DNA from: Pelagimonas sp.
GTDB lineage: Bacteria > Pseudomonadota > Alphaproteobacteria > Rhodobacterales > Rhodobacteraceae
Length of the DNA: 36,574 bases
Assembly (NCBI GenBank): GCA_025210265.1
Contig: JAOASD010000038.1
Span: 1 to 36,574, forward strand
Direction of reading: 5' to 3'
Shown piece after piece: positions 16,724-24,689 of this stretch. The notes under the pieces are model-generated. The model did no database searches, was not told where the DNA came from, and worked only from the letters and a program-made list of their open reading frames with translations. Numbering within the stretch: the stretch's first letter is position 1; each line of letters opens with the position of its first letter. A program made the translations under genes and the position numbers.

Positions 16724-17989
16724 ATGACCGTAGAAGTGAAAGTTCCCGATATCGGCGATTTCAACGATGTGCCGGTGGTGACCATTCTGGTCGAAGTGGG
16801 CGACACAATCGCCAAAGAAGACCCGATCGTAGAGCTGGAAAGCGACAAGGCCACGATGGAAGTGCCGTCTTCGGCCGCTGGCGTGGTCAAGGAAATCAAG
16901 GTTGCCGAGGGCGACAAGGTGTCCGAGGGCTCGCTGATCCTGATTGTTGAGGGCACCGGCGCCGCTGCCGCCCCGGCAGAGGCCCCCAAAGCCGAAGCCG
17001 CACCTGCCGCAGCCCCTGCCGCAGCACCTGCACCGGCCAGCGTATCCGCCAGCCCCCCCGTGATGGATGCCGGGTTCTCCAAGGTGCACGCGTCGCCATC
17101 GGTGCGCGCCTTTGCCCGCCGGGTCGAGGTGGACCTGAACAAGGTGAACGGCACCGGTCGCAAGGGCCGCGTCCTGCGCGAAGACATCGAAAAGGCGCTG
17201 AAGGCGCAGACCACCCCGGCGGCTGCCAGCGGCAGCGCGGTGCAGGGCGGCATGGGTATCCCGCCGATCCCGACTGTCGATTTCTCTAAATTCGGGCCGG
17301 TCGAAAATGTCGACATGCCCCGGATCAAAAAGATCTCGGGCCCGGCGCTGCACCGGTCCTGGCTGAACGTGCCCCATGTCACCCATAACGACGAGGCCGA
17401 CATCACCGATCTGGATAAATACCGGAAAGAGATGGACATGATGGCCAAGGAAGAGGGCTATCGCGTCACGCTGCTCAGCTTTGTGGTCAAGGCCAGCGTC
17501 AGCGCGCTGAAACAGCATTGGGAAGTGAACAGCTCGATCCACCCGGATGGCGACAAGCTGATCAAGAAGGATTTCTACAATATTGGCTTTGCGGCAGACA
17601 CGCCGAACGGGCTGGTTGTGCCGGTGATCAAGGATGCGGATCGCAAGGGCATTGTCGAAATCTCCAAGGACCTGATGGAGCTGTCCGGCAAGGCCCGCGC
17701 GGGCGAGCTGAAGGCGGCAGATATGTCCGGTGCGACTTTCACCATCTCGTCGCTGGGCGGCATTGGCGGCACCAGCTTTACCCCGATCGTGAACGCCCCC
17801 GAGGTCGCTATTCTGGGTCTAACCCGGTCCAAAATGGCGCCGGTCTGGAATGGCGAGGAATTTGTGCCGCGCCTGATGCAGCCGCTGTCGCTGAGCTATG
17901 ACCACCGCGCCATTGACGGGGCTTTGGCCGCGCGCTTCTGCGTGACGCTCAAGACCCTGCTGGGCGACATGCGCAAGCTGATGTGGTGA
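16724..17989 (+). CDS. aceF: Pyruvate dehydrogenase E2, dihydrolipoamide acetyltransferase
   Basis: The 421-residue protein has three parts. A single lipoyl domain (about 1-77) carries the lipoylated lysine in ESDKATMEV (K42). After an Ala/Pro linker comes a peripheral subunit-binding domain, SPSVRAFARRVEVDLNKVNGTGRKGRVLREDI (about 125-156 start region). The catalytic domain ends in SYDHRAIDGA, where H394 and D398 form the HxxxDG active site. It transfers acetyl groups from lipoate to CoA and forms the complex core. One lipoyl domain is fewer than the three of E. coli AceF. The gene lies between aceE and lpd; the stop is 11 bases before lpd. Its lipoyl domain closely resembles the one fused to the E3 gene. 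Confidence 0.95.
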   Translation: MTVEVKVPDIGDFNDVPVVTILVEVGDTIAKEDPIVELESDKATMEVPSSAAGVVKEIKVAEGDKVSEGSLILIVEGTGAAAAPAEAPKAEAAPAAAPAAAPAPASVSASPPVMDAGFSKVHASPSVRAFARRVEVDLNKVNGTGRKGRVLREDIEKALKAQTTPAAASGSAVQGGMGIPPIPTVDFSKFGPVENVDMPRIKKISGPALHRSWLNVPHVTHNDEADITDLDKYRKEMDMMAKEEGYRVTLLSFVVKASVSALKQHWEVNSSIHPDGDKLIKKDFYNIGFAADTPNGLVVPVIKDADRKGIVEISKDLMELSGKARAGELKAADMSGATFTISSLGGIGGTSFTPIVNAPEVAILGLTRSKMAPVWNGEEFVPRLMQPLSLSYDHRAIDGALAARFCVTLKTLLGDMRKLMW

Positions 17990-18000
17990 GGAGAGAGATC

Positions 18001-19746
18001 ATGGACATCAAAGTACCCGACATCGGTGATTTCTCTGACGTTCCCGTTGTGACCGTGCTGGTCGCCGTGGGGGACACCGTTGCGGAGGAAGATCCGCTGA
18101 TCGAGATCGAAAGCGACAAGGCCACGATGGAAGTGCCCTCGCCCGCCGCTGGTGTGGTGAAGGAGTTGAAGCTGGCCGAGGGCGACAAGGTCTCTGAGGG
18201 CTCGGTGATTCTGGTTCTGGAAGGGGCGGGCGCGTCCGATGCGGCCGTTGAGGCCGCCCCGTCCGCGAGCGAAGCGGCCCCGGCCGCTCCGCAGGCGATT
18301 GCCGCAACCGGTACGGCCAGCGGCCCCGGCGATGTGCACGCAGAGGTCGTTGTGCTGGGCTCTGGCCCCGGTGGTTACACTGCTGCCTTCCGCGCGGCGG
18401 ATCTGGGCAAAAAGGTCGTTCTGATCGAAAAGAACCCGACCCTGGGCGGTGTTTGCCTGAATGTGGGCTGCATCCCGTCCAAGGCGCTGCTGCATGTGGC
18501 CAAGGTGATCACCGAGGCCGAGGAAATGGCCAGCCACGGGGTCAGCTTTGGCAAGCCCGAGGTTAATCTGGACGAGCTGCGCGCCTTTAAGGATGGCGTG
18601 GTTGGCCAGCTGACCGGCGGCCTGGACGGTCTGTCCAAGGGCCGCAAGGTCGAGGTCGTGCGCGGCATGGGCAAGTTCACCGGCCCCAACATGATCGAGG
18701 TCAGCGGTGCCGATGGCGTCAAGACCGTGTCCTTTGATCAGTGCATCATCGCCGCCGGGTCGGAGCCCGTGGCGCTGCCCTTCATCCCCGAGGATGAGCG
18801 CGTGATCGACAGCACCGGCGCGCTGGAACTGAAGGACATCCCCGAGCGGATGCTGGTTCTGGGCGGCGGCATCATCGGTCTGGAAATGGCCTGTGTCTAT
18901 GACGCGCTGGGGTCCAAGATCACCGTTGTCGAGCTGATGGATCAGATCATCCCCGGTGCCGACAAGGACATCGTCAAACCGCTGATGACCCGGATCAAGG
19001 GCCGCTACGAAAACATCTTCCTCAAGACCAAGGTCACGGCGGTCGAGGCCACGGATGCGGGTATGAAGGTCACCTTTGAGGATGCCAAGGGCGAGAGCTT
19101 TTCCGATACGTTCGACAAGGTTCTGGTCGCCGTGGGCCGCAAACCCAATGGCAAGCTGATTGATGCGGACAAGGCCGGTGTCGCCGTGGACGAACGCGGC
19201 TTTATCGCTGTGAACCGTCAGCAGCGCACCGGCGTAAACCACATCTTTGCCATTGGCGATGTGGTGGGGCAGCCGATGCTGGCACATAAGGCCGTGCATG
19301 AGGGCAAGGTCGCAGCCGAGGTCGCATCGGGTCACAAGCGGTTCTTTGACGCCAAGCTGATCCCGTCGGTTGCCTATACCGATCCCGAGGTCGCCTGGTG
19401 TGGCATCACCGAGACCGAGGCCAAGGCCAAAGGCATCAAGTTCGAAAAAGGCGTGTTCCCTTGGGCCGCCTCGGGCAAAAGCCTGTCGAATGGGCGCAGC
19501 GAAGGCATGACCAAGCTGCTGTTTGATCCCAGCGATGACCGCATCATCGGCGCTTGCATCGTGGGTACCAATGCGGGTGATTTGATTGCCGAGACCGCGC
19601 TGGCCATCGAAATGGGGGCGGATGCGGTGGATCTGGGGCATACGATTCACCCGCACCCGACCCTGTCGGAAACGGTGAACTTTGCTGCCGAGATGTTCGA
19701 GGGCACGATCACCGACCTGATCCCGCCCAAGAAGCGCAAGACATAA
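18001..19746 (+). CDS. lpd: Dihydrolipoamide dehydrogenase (E3) with fused N-terminal lipoyl domain
   Basis: This 581-residue protein joins a lipoyl domain (about 1-77, lipoylated lysine K40 in ESDKATMEV) through an Ala/Pro/Ser linker to a full E3. The E3 part has the FAD motif VVLGSGPGGYTAAFRAADLG (about 117-136), the redox disulfide GGVCLNVGCIPSKALL (C152, C157), an NAD-binding VLGGGIIGLEMACVY, and the His-Glu pair in HPHPTLSE (H552, E557). It reoxidises dihydrolipoate with NAD+. At 581 it is about 115 residues longer than plain E3, accounted for by the lipoyl arm. The start at 18001 follows GAGGAGAGAG; an alternative at 17983 would overlap aceF. Lipoyl-E3 fusions are known in some Proteobacteria, so this is uncommon rather than new. 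Confidence 0.95.
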   Translation: MDIKVPDIGDFSDVPVVTVLVAVGDTVAEEDPLIEIESDKATMEVPSPAAGVVKELKLAEGDKVSEGSVILVLEGAGASDAAVEAAPSASEAAPAAPQAIAATGTASGPGDVHAEVVVLGSGPGGYTAAFRAADLGKKVVLIEKNPTLGGVCLNVGCIPSKALLHVAKVITEAEEMASHGVSFGKPEVNLDELRAFKDGVVGQLTGGLDGLSKGRKVEVVRGMGKFTGPNMIEVSGADGVKTVSFDQCIIAAGSEPVALPFIPEDERVIDSTGALELKDIPERMLVLGGGIIGLEMACVYDALGSKITVVELMDQIIPGADKDIVKPLMTRIKGRYENIFLKTKVTAVEATDAGMKVTFEDAKGESFSDTFDKVLVAVGRKPNGKLIDADKAGVAVDERGFIAVNRQQRTGVNHIFAIGDVVGQPMLAHKAVHEGKVAAEVASGHKRFFDAKLIPSVAYTDPEVAWCGITETEAKAKGIKFEKGVFPWAASGKSLSNGRSEGMTKLLFDPSDDRIIGACIVGTNAGDLIAETALAIEMGADAVDLGHTIHPHPTLSETVNFAAEMFEGTITDLIPPKKRKT

Positions 19747-19750
19747 AAAG

Positions 19751-19784
19751 AAACGGGCCGCCCCACCGGGTGGCCCGTTTTCAT
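19751..19784 (+). terminator. Rho-independent terminator of the pyruvate dehydrogenase operon
   Basis: A 13-pair stem, AAACGGGCCGCCC (19751-19763) with GGGTGGCCCGTTT (19768-19780) including one G-U pair, has a 4-base loop and runs into TTTT. It begins four bases after the lpd stop. The A-run on the left allows it to serve the opposite chrR transcript as well. Confidence 0.9.
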
Positions 19785-19823
19785 TTGGATCTGCGTTGAA
19801 CCGCTTACCCCGGCCCGACCGGA

Positions 19824-20474
19824 TCAGATGCGCAGGAAGGGCTGCGCAATCCGGGGCAGCCAGCTTTTGAACCGCAGCGGGCCTTCGGTCACGGCCAGAC
19901 AGATGCAATCGGCTCCGGGATCGGCCACGGGCATGTGTTCAAGATCATCACTGGCGATTTCGATGTCACCGCGCGCAAACCGCCCGGTTTCGTCGCTGAA
20001 CGCCCCTTGCAGCACCAGAGTCAGTTCCAGCCCGCGATGCCCATGGTCCGGCACAGCCACCCCGGCAGGGATATACAACAGACGGGCCGTCGCCTGATCC
20101 GAGCTGCACAGGATCGCCTGTTTCACGCCCATCCCCGCAGGACGCCAGCGCACATCAGACAGGGATTTGCCCACATAGCCCAGAACCGGGCCGGGCAGCA
20201 CGGGATCGCTGGGCGCAGCCTGTTTGGGGGTGCTGGGCGCGGCTTTGATCCGGGCCATGACGGCATCCAGTGACCCGGCTTCGGGCGCGGCCTCGCAGCT
20301 TTCCATCACGGCTCCGCCCACGTGATCCATGCTGGCCAGCAGGGCGCGGCATTGATCACAGATGGACAGATGGGTGGCGACTGCGAGGCTCATGGCTTCG
20401 GGCAGGGCACCGGCGGAATAGGCCTGCAGCAGCGCGGGGGTGAGATGGTGATTGATGGTCTTCGTCATGGTCAT
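19824..20474 (-). CDS. chrR: Anti-sigma factor ChrR (zinc-dependent, cupin C-terminus)
   Basis: The 216-residue protein has a ZAS anti-sigma domain with H10 and the H35-x3-C39-x2-C42 zinc site (HLSICDQC). A C-terminal cupin domain carries H144-x-H146-x3-E150 and H180. These line up with the published R. sphaeroides ChrR ligands (H6, H31, C35, C38 and H141, H143, E147, H177) with constant offsets of four and three. ChrR holds RpoE inactive and releases it in response to singlet oxygen or organic peroxides. ATG 20474 overlaps the rpoE stop by four bases, so sigma and anti-sigma are translationally coupled; ATG 20468 is an alternative. Both metal sites being complete argues for a fully responsive protein. 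Confidence 0.95.
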   Translation of the reverse strand: MTMTKTINHHLTPALLQAYSAGALPEAMSLAVATHLSICDQCRALLASMDHVGGAVMESCEAAPEAGSLDAVMARIKAAPSTPKQAAPSDPVLPGPVLGYVGKSLSDVRWRPAGMGVKQAILCSSDQATARLLYIPAGVAVPDHGHRGLELTLVLQGAFSDETGRFARGDIEIASDDLEHMPVADPGADCICLAVTEGPLRFKSWLPRIAQPFLRI

Positions 20475-21031
20475 TGGCTCTGCTTCATCGCATGGCGCAG
20501 GCGGTCCAGCGCCAGCCGGATACGGGATTTGATCGTGCCGAGAGGCAGATCGGTCATCTGCGCGATTTCGCTGTGGCTGAGATCGCCAAAATAGGCGCGT
20601 TCTATCAGATCTTTCTGTTTGTCGGGCAGCGCGGAGAGAGCCGCGCCCAGCTGGTCGACCTCTTGTTGCAGGGCGACGACCTCGTGCTGATCCGGTTCGG
20701 CCTCTGGTCCCCAGCCCAGGTCTTCGGGCTCTGGGCGGCGCTCTTTGCGCAGCAGGTCGATCCGGCGGTTGCGTGCGATGGTAAAGATCCACGTCGCAAC
20801 CGAGGCGCGGCTGGGATCATATTGCGCGGATTTGGTCCAGACCGCCGCCATCACATCCTGCATACAATCCTCGGCCGTGGCGGCGTCGGCACCAGAGCGG
20901 ATCAAAAACCCTTTGACCCGCGGGGCAAAGTGATCAAACAGCGCAGCAAAGGCGCGTTGGTCCTGTGCATCGCGCACACGCTTCAGGCAATCGACCCAAT
21001 AAAGCGCCGTTGTTTCATCAGTTTGGGACAC
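20471..21031 (-). CDS. rpoE: ECF sigma factor RpoE (ECF11, singlet-oxygen type)
   Basis: The 186-residue protein has sigma region 2 (about 21-98, with AEDCMQDVMAAVWTKSAQYDPSRASVATWIFTIARNRRIDLLR) and region 4 (about 125-180, with LPDKQKDLIERAYFGDLSHSEIAQMTDLPLGTIKSRIRLALDRLR). Next to ChrR it is the RpoE of R. sphaeroides type, which turns on genes against singlet oxygen. I choose the GTG start at 21031: it has AAGG seven bases upstream and gives the normal ECF length. Upstream ATGs at 21130 and beyond lack ribosome sites, and 21130 falls at the predicted transcription start. It is divergent from the fatty-acid-modification operon. Confidence 0.93.
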   Translation of the reverse strand: MSQTDETTALYWVDCLKRVRDAQDQRAFAALFDHFAPRVKGFLIRSGADAATAEDCMQDVMAAVWTKSAQYDPSRASVATWIFTIARNRRIDLLRKERRPEPEDLGWGPEAEPDQHEVVALQQEVDQLGAALSALPDKQKDLIERAYFGDLSHSEIAQMTDLPLGTIKSRIRLALDRLRHAMKQSQ

Positions 21032-21134
21032 GCGACCGCCTTTGGCAGATTTGCACACAGCGGCACCATGGCCTGCCCTGCGGGGCGGCACAACCGATCT
21101 GTCCTCTGCTTGCGTCTGGGTATCAAACATGTGC

Positions 21135-21164
21135 TGTCTACGCCGCGCGAAACAGGTTGGATCA
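21135..21164 (-). promoter_or_regulatory. Candidate autoregulated RpoE promoter upstream of rpoE-chrR
   Basis: On the minus strand TGATCC (21159-21164) is followed after 18 bases by TAGACA (21135-21140). TGATCC is the -35 element reported for the R. sphaeroides RpoE regulon, which includes the rpoE gene itself. Transcription would begin near 21128, leaving about 97 bases of leader before the GTG start. Confidence 0.6.
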
Positions 21165-21179
21165 ATCTTTTTGAAAAAC

Positions 21180-21209
21180 AAATCCAAGCCACGCCCTGGC
21201 GCGTATCTA
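21180..21209 (+). promoter_or_regulatory. Candidate RpoE-dependent promoter of the divergent four-gene operon
   Basis: AAATCC (21180-21185), four of six matches to TGATCC, is followed after 18 bases by TATCTA (21204-21209), the same spacing as in the rpoE promoter on the other strand. A start near 21216 leaves a leader of about 24 bases before the flavoprotein ATG. The match is partial. Confidence 0.4.
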
Positions 21210-21239
21210 TCTTTGAAATTCCGTAACGAGGAGAACAGA

Positions 21240-22544
21240 ATGCCATTTGAGGCCCCCGGACAGAACCCACGCCGTCGGATCGCCATTATCGGAGGCGGCA
21301 TTTCGGGTCTGGGCGCAGCATGGCGTCTGGCCGGGGCGCATGAGGTGGTGCTGTTCGAAGCAGAGCCGCGTCTGGGCGGTCATGCGCGCACCCTGATGGC
21401 CGGGGGCAATGGCGATCAGCCGGTGGATACGGGCTTTATCGTGTTCAACCGGGTGAACTATCCGCATCTTTGCGCGCTGTTCAGCGAACTGGACGTGCCG
21501 GTGGCCGAGTCCGACATGAGCTTTGGTGCCAGCCTGCGGGGCGGGGCGTTTGAATTTGGCCTGCGCGATCTCAAGGCGCTGTTCTCGCAGAAACGCAACG
21601 CGCTGTCGCCGCGGTTTTGGGGTATGATCCGCGACATCACCCGGTTCAACGCCAATGCGCTGGCAGAGGCAACCAACCCGGATGAAACGCTGGGTGATTT
21701 CCTGCAGCGGCTGGGCATGGGCGATTGGTTCATCCGCTATTACCTGCTGCCGCTGTCCGGGGCGATCTGGTCGACTCCCACGGGCAAGGTTCTGGAATTT
21801 CCGGCGCAGGCGCTGATCCGGTTCTTTGAAAACCACGCGCTGCTGCATCACAGCGGGCAGCACCAGTGGTACACGGTTCAGGGCGGATCCATCGAATATG
21901 TCACACGGCTGACAGCAGCATTGCAGCGCGCGGGTGTGTCCCTGCGACGGACCACTCCGGTTGAGGCCGTGCGCCGTGGATCCGAGGGTGTGTCGATCCG
22001 TGCCAAAGGCGCATGGGAAAGCTATGACGACGTGATCTTTGCCAGCCATTCCGACGTGGCGCTGTCGCTGCTCGAAGATCCCACTCCGGCAGAGCAAGCC
22101 GCGCTGGGCGCAATCCGTTATCAGCCCAACCGCGTGGTGCTGCACTCCGATGCCTCGGTCATGCCAAAGCGGCGCGGTGTCTGGTCGTCGTGGAATTACA
22201 GCGAGACCCCGCAGAAAGAGATGAACCAGATCGATCTGACCTATTGGATGAACTGCCTGCAGCCGATCCCGAACAGTGATCCTTTGTTTGTGACGCTGAA
22301 CTGTGATCGTTCGATTGACCCCGCTCTGATCCATGATGAAACCACGCTGCGCCATCCGGTGTTCGATCTGGGCGCGCTGCAGGCGCAGGGCGAGATTGCG
22401 GCGTTGAATGGCCAGAACAACAGTTGGTTCTGCGGTGCCTGGCGCGCGAATGGATTCCACGAGGACGGGCTGGCCAGCGCCTATGAGGTTGCGGATGCTC
22501 TGATCGCCCGTCATGGGCGCGCGCCGATGGAACAGGTGGCCTGA
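21240..22544 (+). CDS. COG2907-type NAD(P)/FAD-binding flavoprotein (flavin amine oxidase fold), candidate fatty-acid desaturase
   Basis: The 434-residue protein opens with an FAD dinucleotide motif RIAIIGGGISGLGAAWRL (13-30) and LFEAEPRLGGHARTL. FIVFNRVNYPHLCALFSEL and LPLSGAIWSTP are characteristic of the COG2907 group, and WFCGAWRANGFHEDGLASAYEVA closes the FAD site. Members are found with DUF1365 and cyclopropane-synthase-like methylases. The gene occupies the place of R. sphaeroides RSP1091 beside rpoE-chrR. From memory, that operon is tied to furan fatty acid synthesis, where a desaturase UfaD acts on methylated phospholipid acyl chains; equating this gene with UfaD is my inference. ATG 21240 has GAGGAG (21228-21233) six bases upstream. 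The next gene starts one base after the stop. Confidence 0.85.
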   Translation: MPFEAPGQNPRRRIAIIGGGISGLGAAWRLAGAHEVVLFEAEPRLGGHARTLMAGGNGDQPVDTGFIVFNRVNYPHLCALFSELDVPVAESDMSFGASLRGGAFEFGLRDLKALFSQKRNALSPRFWGMIRDITRFNANALAEATNPDETLGDFLQRLGMGDWFIRYYLLPLSGAIWSTPTGKVLEFPAQALIRFFENHALLHHSGQHQWYTVQGGSIEYVTRLTAALQRAGVSLRRTTPVEAVRRGSEGVSIRAKGAWESYDDVIFASHSDVALSLLEDPTPAEQAALGAIRYQPNRVVLHSDASVMPKRRGVWSSWNYSETPQKEMNQIDLTYWMNCLQPIPNSDPLFVTLNCDRSIDPALIHDETTLRHPVFDLGALQAQGEIAALNGQNNSWFCGAWRANGFHEDGLASAYEVADALIARHGRAPMEQVA

Positions 22545-22545
22545 G

Positions 22546-23319
22546 ATGTTGCAGCATGTGGCCTGCCATACGTTTCACGGGCGACGCGGCACGGTGCGCA
22601 ACGCGTTCCGCTATTCCGTGGATTACCTGCTGATCGACCCGGAACAGGACGATGCGCGGGGGCCCGCGCTGTTCTCGCGCAATCGGGCCAATCTGTGCAG
22701 TTGGCAGGCGCGCGATCATGGCGATCAGCCGGGGCAGGGCAGCGGGGCGCGCTGGGCGCGCGATGTTCTGGCGGGGCAGGGGATCGACGCCCCTGGTCAG
22801 ATCCTGCTTTTGACCCAGCCGCGCCTGCTGGGTCATGTGTTCAACCCCGTGTCCTTTTGGCTGTGTCACGATCAGGGCGGTGCGCTGGTGGCGGTGCTGG
22901 CCGAGGTGACAAACACCTTTGGCGATCGCCACAGCTATATCTGCACCGCACCCGAAGGCGTGATCACCAGTGACAGCGAGATCACCGCGCAAAAGCTGAT
23001 GCATGTCTCGCCTTTTCAGCCGGTGGCGGGTGACTATGGCTTTCACTTTGACATCACCAAGGATCGGATCGGCATCCGCATTGATTACCGCCGTGAAGAA
23101 GGCGGGCTGGTGGCGACCCTTGCAGGCACACGCGCTCCGCTCAGCAACCGCGCGATCCTGCGCAGCGCCTTGCGCCGCCCCTTTGGCGCGCGGCGCGTAC
23201 TGGCGCTGATCCATTGGCAGGCGCTGGTGTTGTGGTTGAAAGGGGCGCGCTATCGCCGCCGTCCCGAGCCGCCTTCCTCGTCCTATAGCCACGCGCGCAA
23301 GGAGGCGCTGGAGCAATGA
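22546..23319 (+). CDS. DUF1365 (COG3496) family protein
   Basis: This 257-residue protein has the DUF1365 hallmarks: an early CHTFHGRRGTVRNAFRYSVDYLLID, the central PRLLGHVFNPVSFWLCHD and EVTNTFGDRHSYI, and KLMHVSPFQPVAGDYGFHF. The family has no firmly settled reaction. It occurs almost always next to the COG2907 flavoprotein and acts in modification of membrane fatty acids; in R. sphaeroides the neighbour RSP1090 is needed for the normal singlet-oxygen response (recalled, not checked). It could be the O2-dependent UfaO step of furan fatty acid synthesis. The start is one base after the previous stop, and its own stop overlaps the next start by four bases (ATGA), so the set is tightly coupled. 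Confidence 0.88.
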   Translation: MLQHVACHTFHGRRGTVRNAFRYSVDYLLIDPEQDDARGPALFSRNRANLCSWQARDHGDQPGQGSGARWARDVLAGQGIDAPGQILLLTQPRLLGHVFNPVSFWLCHDQGGALVAVLAEVTNTFGDRHSYICTAPEGVITSDSEITAQKLMHVSPFQPVAGDYGFHFDITKDRIGIRIDYRREEGGLVATLAGTRAPLSNRAILRSALRRPFGARRVLALIHWQALVLWLKGARYRRRPEPPSSSYSHARKEALEQ

Positions 23320-23894
23320 CAATCCTGTTTGTGACCCTTGGTCTGGTGCTGGGCCTGTGCCTCAGCTGGGCGCGGCTGCGCTTTCTGGGGTTTGCCGCGC
23401 AGAAACCCGATGATTATCACGCCGCGACCGAGACATTCGACCTGCGCCGCCATCTGAATGGTGCGCTCAGCTGTGATGGAGTGATCTATGGTCCGACAGG
23501 GCGGGTGGCCTCGCGCTTTACCGCTGCCTTCCATGTGACATGGACCGGTGCGGAGGGGGTGATGACCGAACGCTTTCAATACGAATCCGGCGCTGTGCAG
23601 GACCGGGAATGGAGCCTGCATCTGGACCCGTCCGGCAAGATCACCGCCCATGCGGCGGATCTGGTTGGCGCGGGTCAGGGCAAGCAATGCGGCGACGCGG
23701 TGCAGCTGCGCTATCGGATCCGTCTGGAACCGGATGCGGGCGGGCATGTGCTGGATGTCGTCGACTGGATGTATCTTGCGCCGGGCGGCACCATCGTCAA
23801 TCGCAGCCAGTTCCGCAAATTCGGGATCCTCGTGGGCGAGCTGGTCGCAACGATGCGCCCGGTGACCGAGGTCCGTGAGGTCGCCGCTGAATGA
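23316..23894 (+). CDS. DUF3833 family protein
   Basis: The 192-residue protein begins with a hydrophobic segment, MTILFVTLGLVLGLCLSWA, a signal peptide or membrane anchor. The core shows the DUF3833 pattern: FDLRRHLNGALSCDGVIYGPTGRVASRFTAAFHVTW, TERFQYESGAVQDREWSLHLD and VVDWMYLAPGGTIVNRSQFRKFGI. A small beta-rich, lipid-associated fold is likely; no reaction is known. AAGGAGG lies upstream within the end of the DUF1365 gene, and both ends overlap neighbours by four bases. Its fixed place with COG2907, DUF1365 and an SDR suggests a role in handling or making the modified fatty acids at the membrane. Confidence 0.8.
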   Translation: MTILFVTLGLVLGLCLSWARLRFLGFAAQKPDDYHAATETFDLRRHLNGALSCDGVIYGPTGRVASRFTAAFHVTWTGAEGVMTERFQYESGAVQDREWSLHLDPSGKITAHAADLVGAGQGKQCGDAVQLRYRIRLEPDAGGHVLDVVDWMYLAPGGTIVNRSQFRKFGILVGELVATMRPVTEVREVAAE

Positions 23895-24622
23895 GGGAGT
23901 GGCAGGGCAAACGCTATTGGCTGGTTGGGGCCTCTGAGGGGCTGGGCGCTGCCTTGGCCCAGGAAATGAGCACCGCCGGGGCCGAGCTGATCCTGTCGGC
24001 GCGCAACCCCGCGCGGCTGGAGCAACTGGCGCAGGCGCTCCCCGGTTCGGCCCATGGTTTGCCTCTGGATGTCACGGATGCGGCTGCTGTTGAGCGCGCC
24101 GCTGAACAGATAGGCCCGCTGGATGGGGTGGTGTTTCTGGCCGGGGTCTACTGGCCCTTTGGCGCGCAGGATTGGGACAGCGCGCAGGCCAATGCGATGG
24201 CGCAGGTCAATTTTGCCGGGGCGGTTGCGGTGATGGGCGCGGTGCTGCCGCGTTTCACCGTCGCCGGGCGCGGGCATATCGTTCTGACCGGCTCGCTGTC
24301 TGGCTATCGCGGGCTGAAGGGGGCCGCGCCCTATATCGCGTCCAAGGCTGGGGTGATGGTTCTGGCAGAATCGCTGTATGCGGATCTGCGGGGCAGCGGG
24401 GTGGATGTGCAGCTGATCAATCCGGGCTTTATCCGCACGCGGCTGACCGATCTCAACGATTTCTCGATGCCCTTTCTGATGAGCCCGGAACAGGCCGCGA
24501 CCCGCGCCTTTGCCCATATGAACAGCCGCCGCTTTGCGTTGGCGTTCCCCCGCCGCTTTGCCGCGCTGTTCCGGTTGGGGCAGTTCCTGCCCGATTGGCT
24601 CTATTATCGGCTGTTTGCGTAA
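23891..24622 (+). CDS. Short-chain dehydrogenase/reductase (SDR)
   Basis: The 243-residue protein is a classical SDR: cofactor motif GASEGLG (13-19), an acidic turn near LPLDVTD, and the catalytic serine (S135 or S137) with Y148-x3-K152 (PYIASKAG). INPGFIRTRLTD is the usual segment after the active site. The C-terminal RRFALAFPRRFAALFRLGQFLPDWLYYRLF is amphipathic and may sit on the membrane. As the last gene of the sigma-E operon it may reduce or oxidise a product derived from modified or oxidised lipids; that is inference. It starts in the stop of the DUF3833 gene (ATGA). In R. sphaeroides an SDR (RSP1087) ends the equivalent operon, as I recall it. Confidence 0.88.
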   Translation: MREWQGKRYWLVGASEGLGAALAQEMSTAGAELILSARNPARLEQLAQALPGSAHGLPLDVTDAAAVERAAEQIGPLDGVVFLAGVYWPFGAQDWDSAQANAMAQVNFAGAVAVMGAVLPRFTVAGRGHIVLTGSLSGYRGLKGAAPYIASKAGVMVLAESLYADLRGSGVDVQLINPGFIRTRLTDLNDFSMPFLMSPEQAATRAFAHMNSRRFALAFPRRFAALFRLGQFLPDWLYYRLFA

Positions 24623-24689
24623 GATCAAAGCGCACCCGACCGGCCCCGCCCATCATGGCCACGCACAGGACGCCTGAGGGAGACCGGGA

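Noticed and set aside
21032-21301. Longer rpoE start sites, including ATG 21130
   Set aside because: They lack ribosome sites, would cross the predicted promoter and give an abnormally long ECF sigma factor. GTG 21031 with AAGG fits better.
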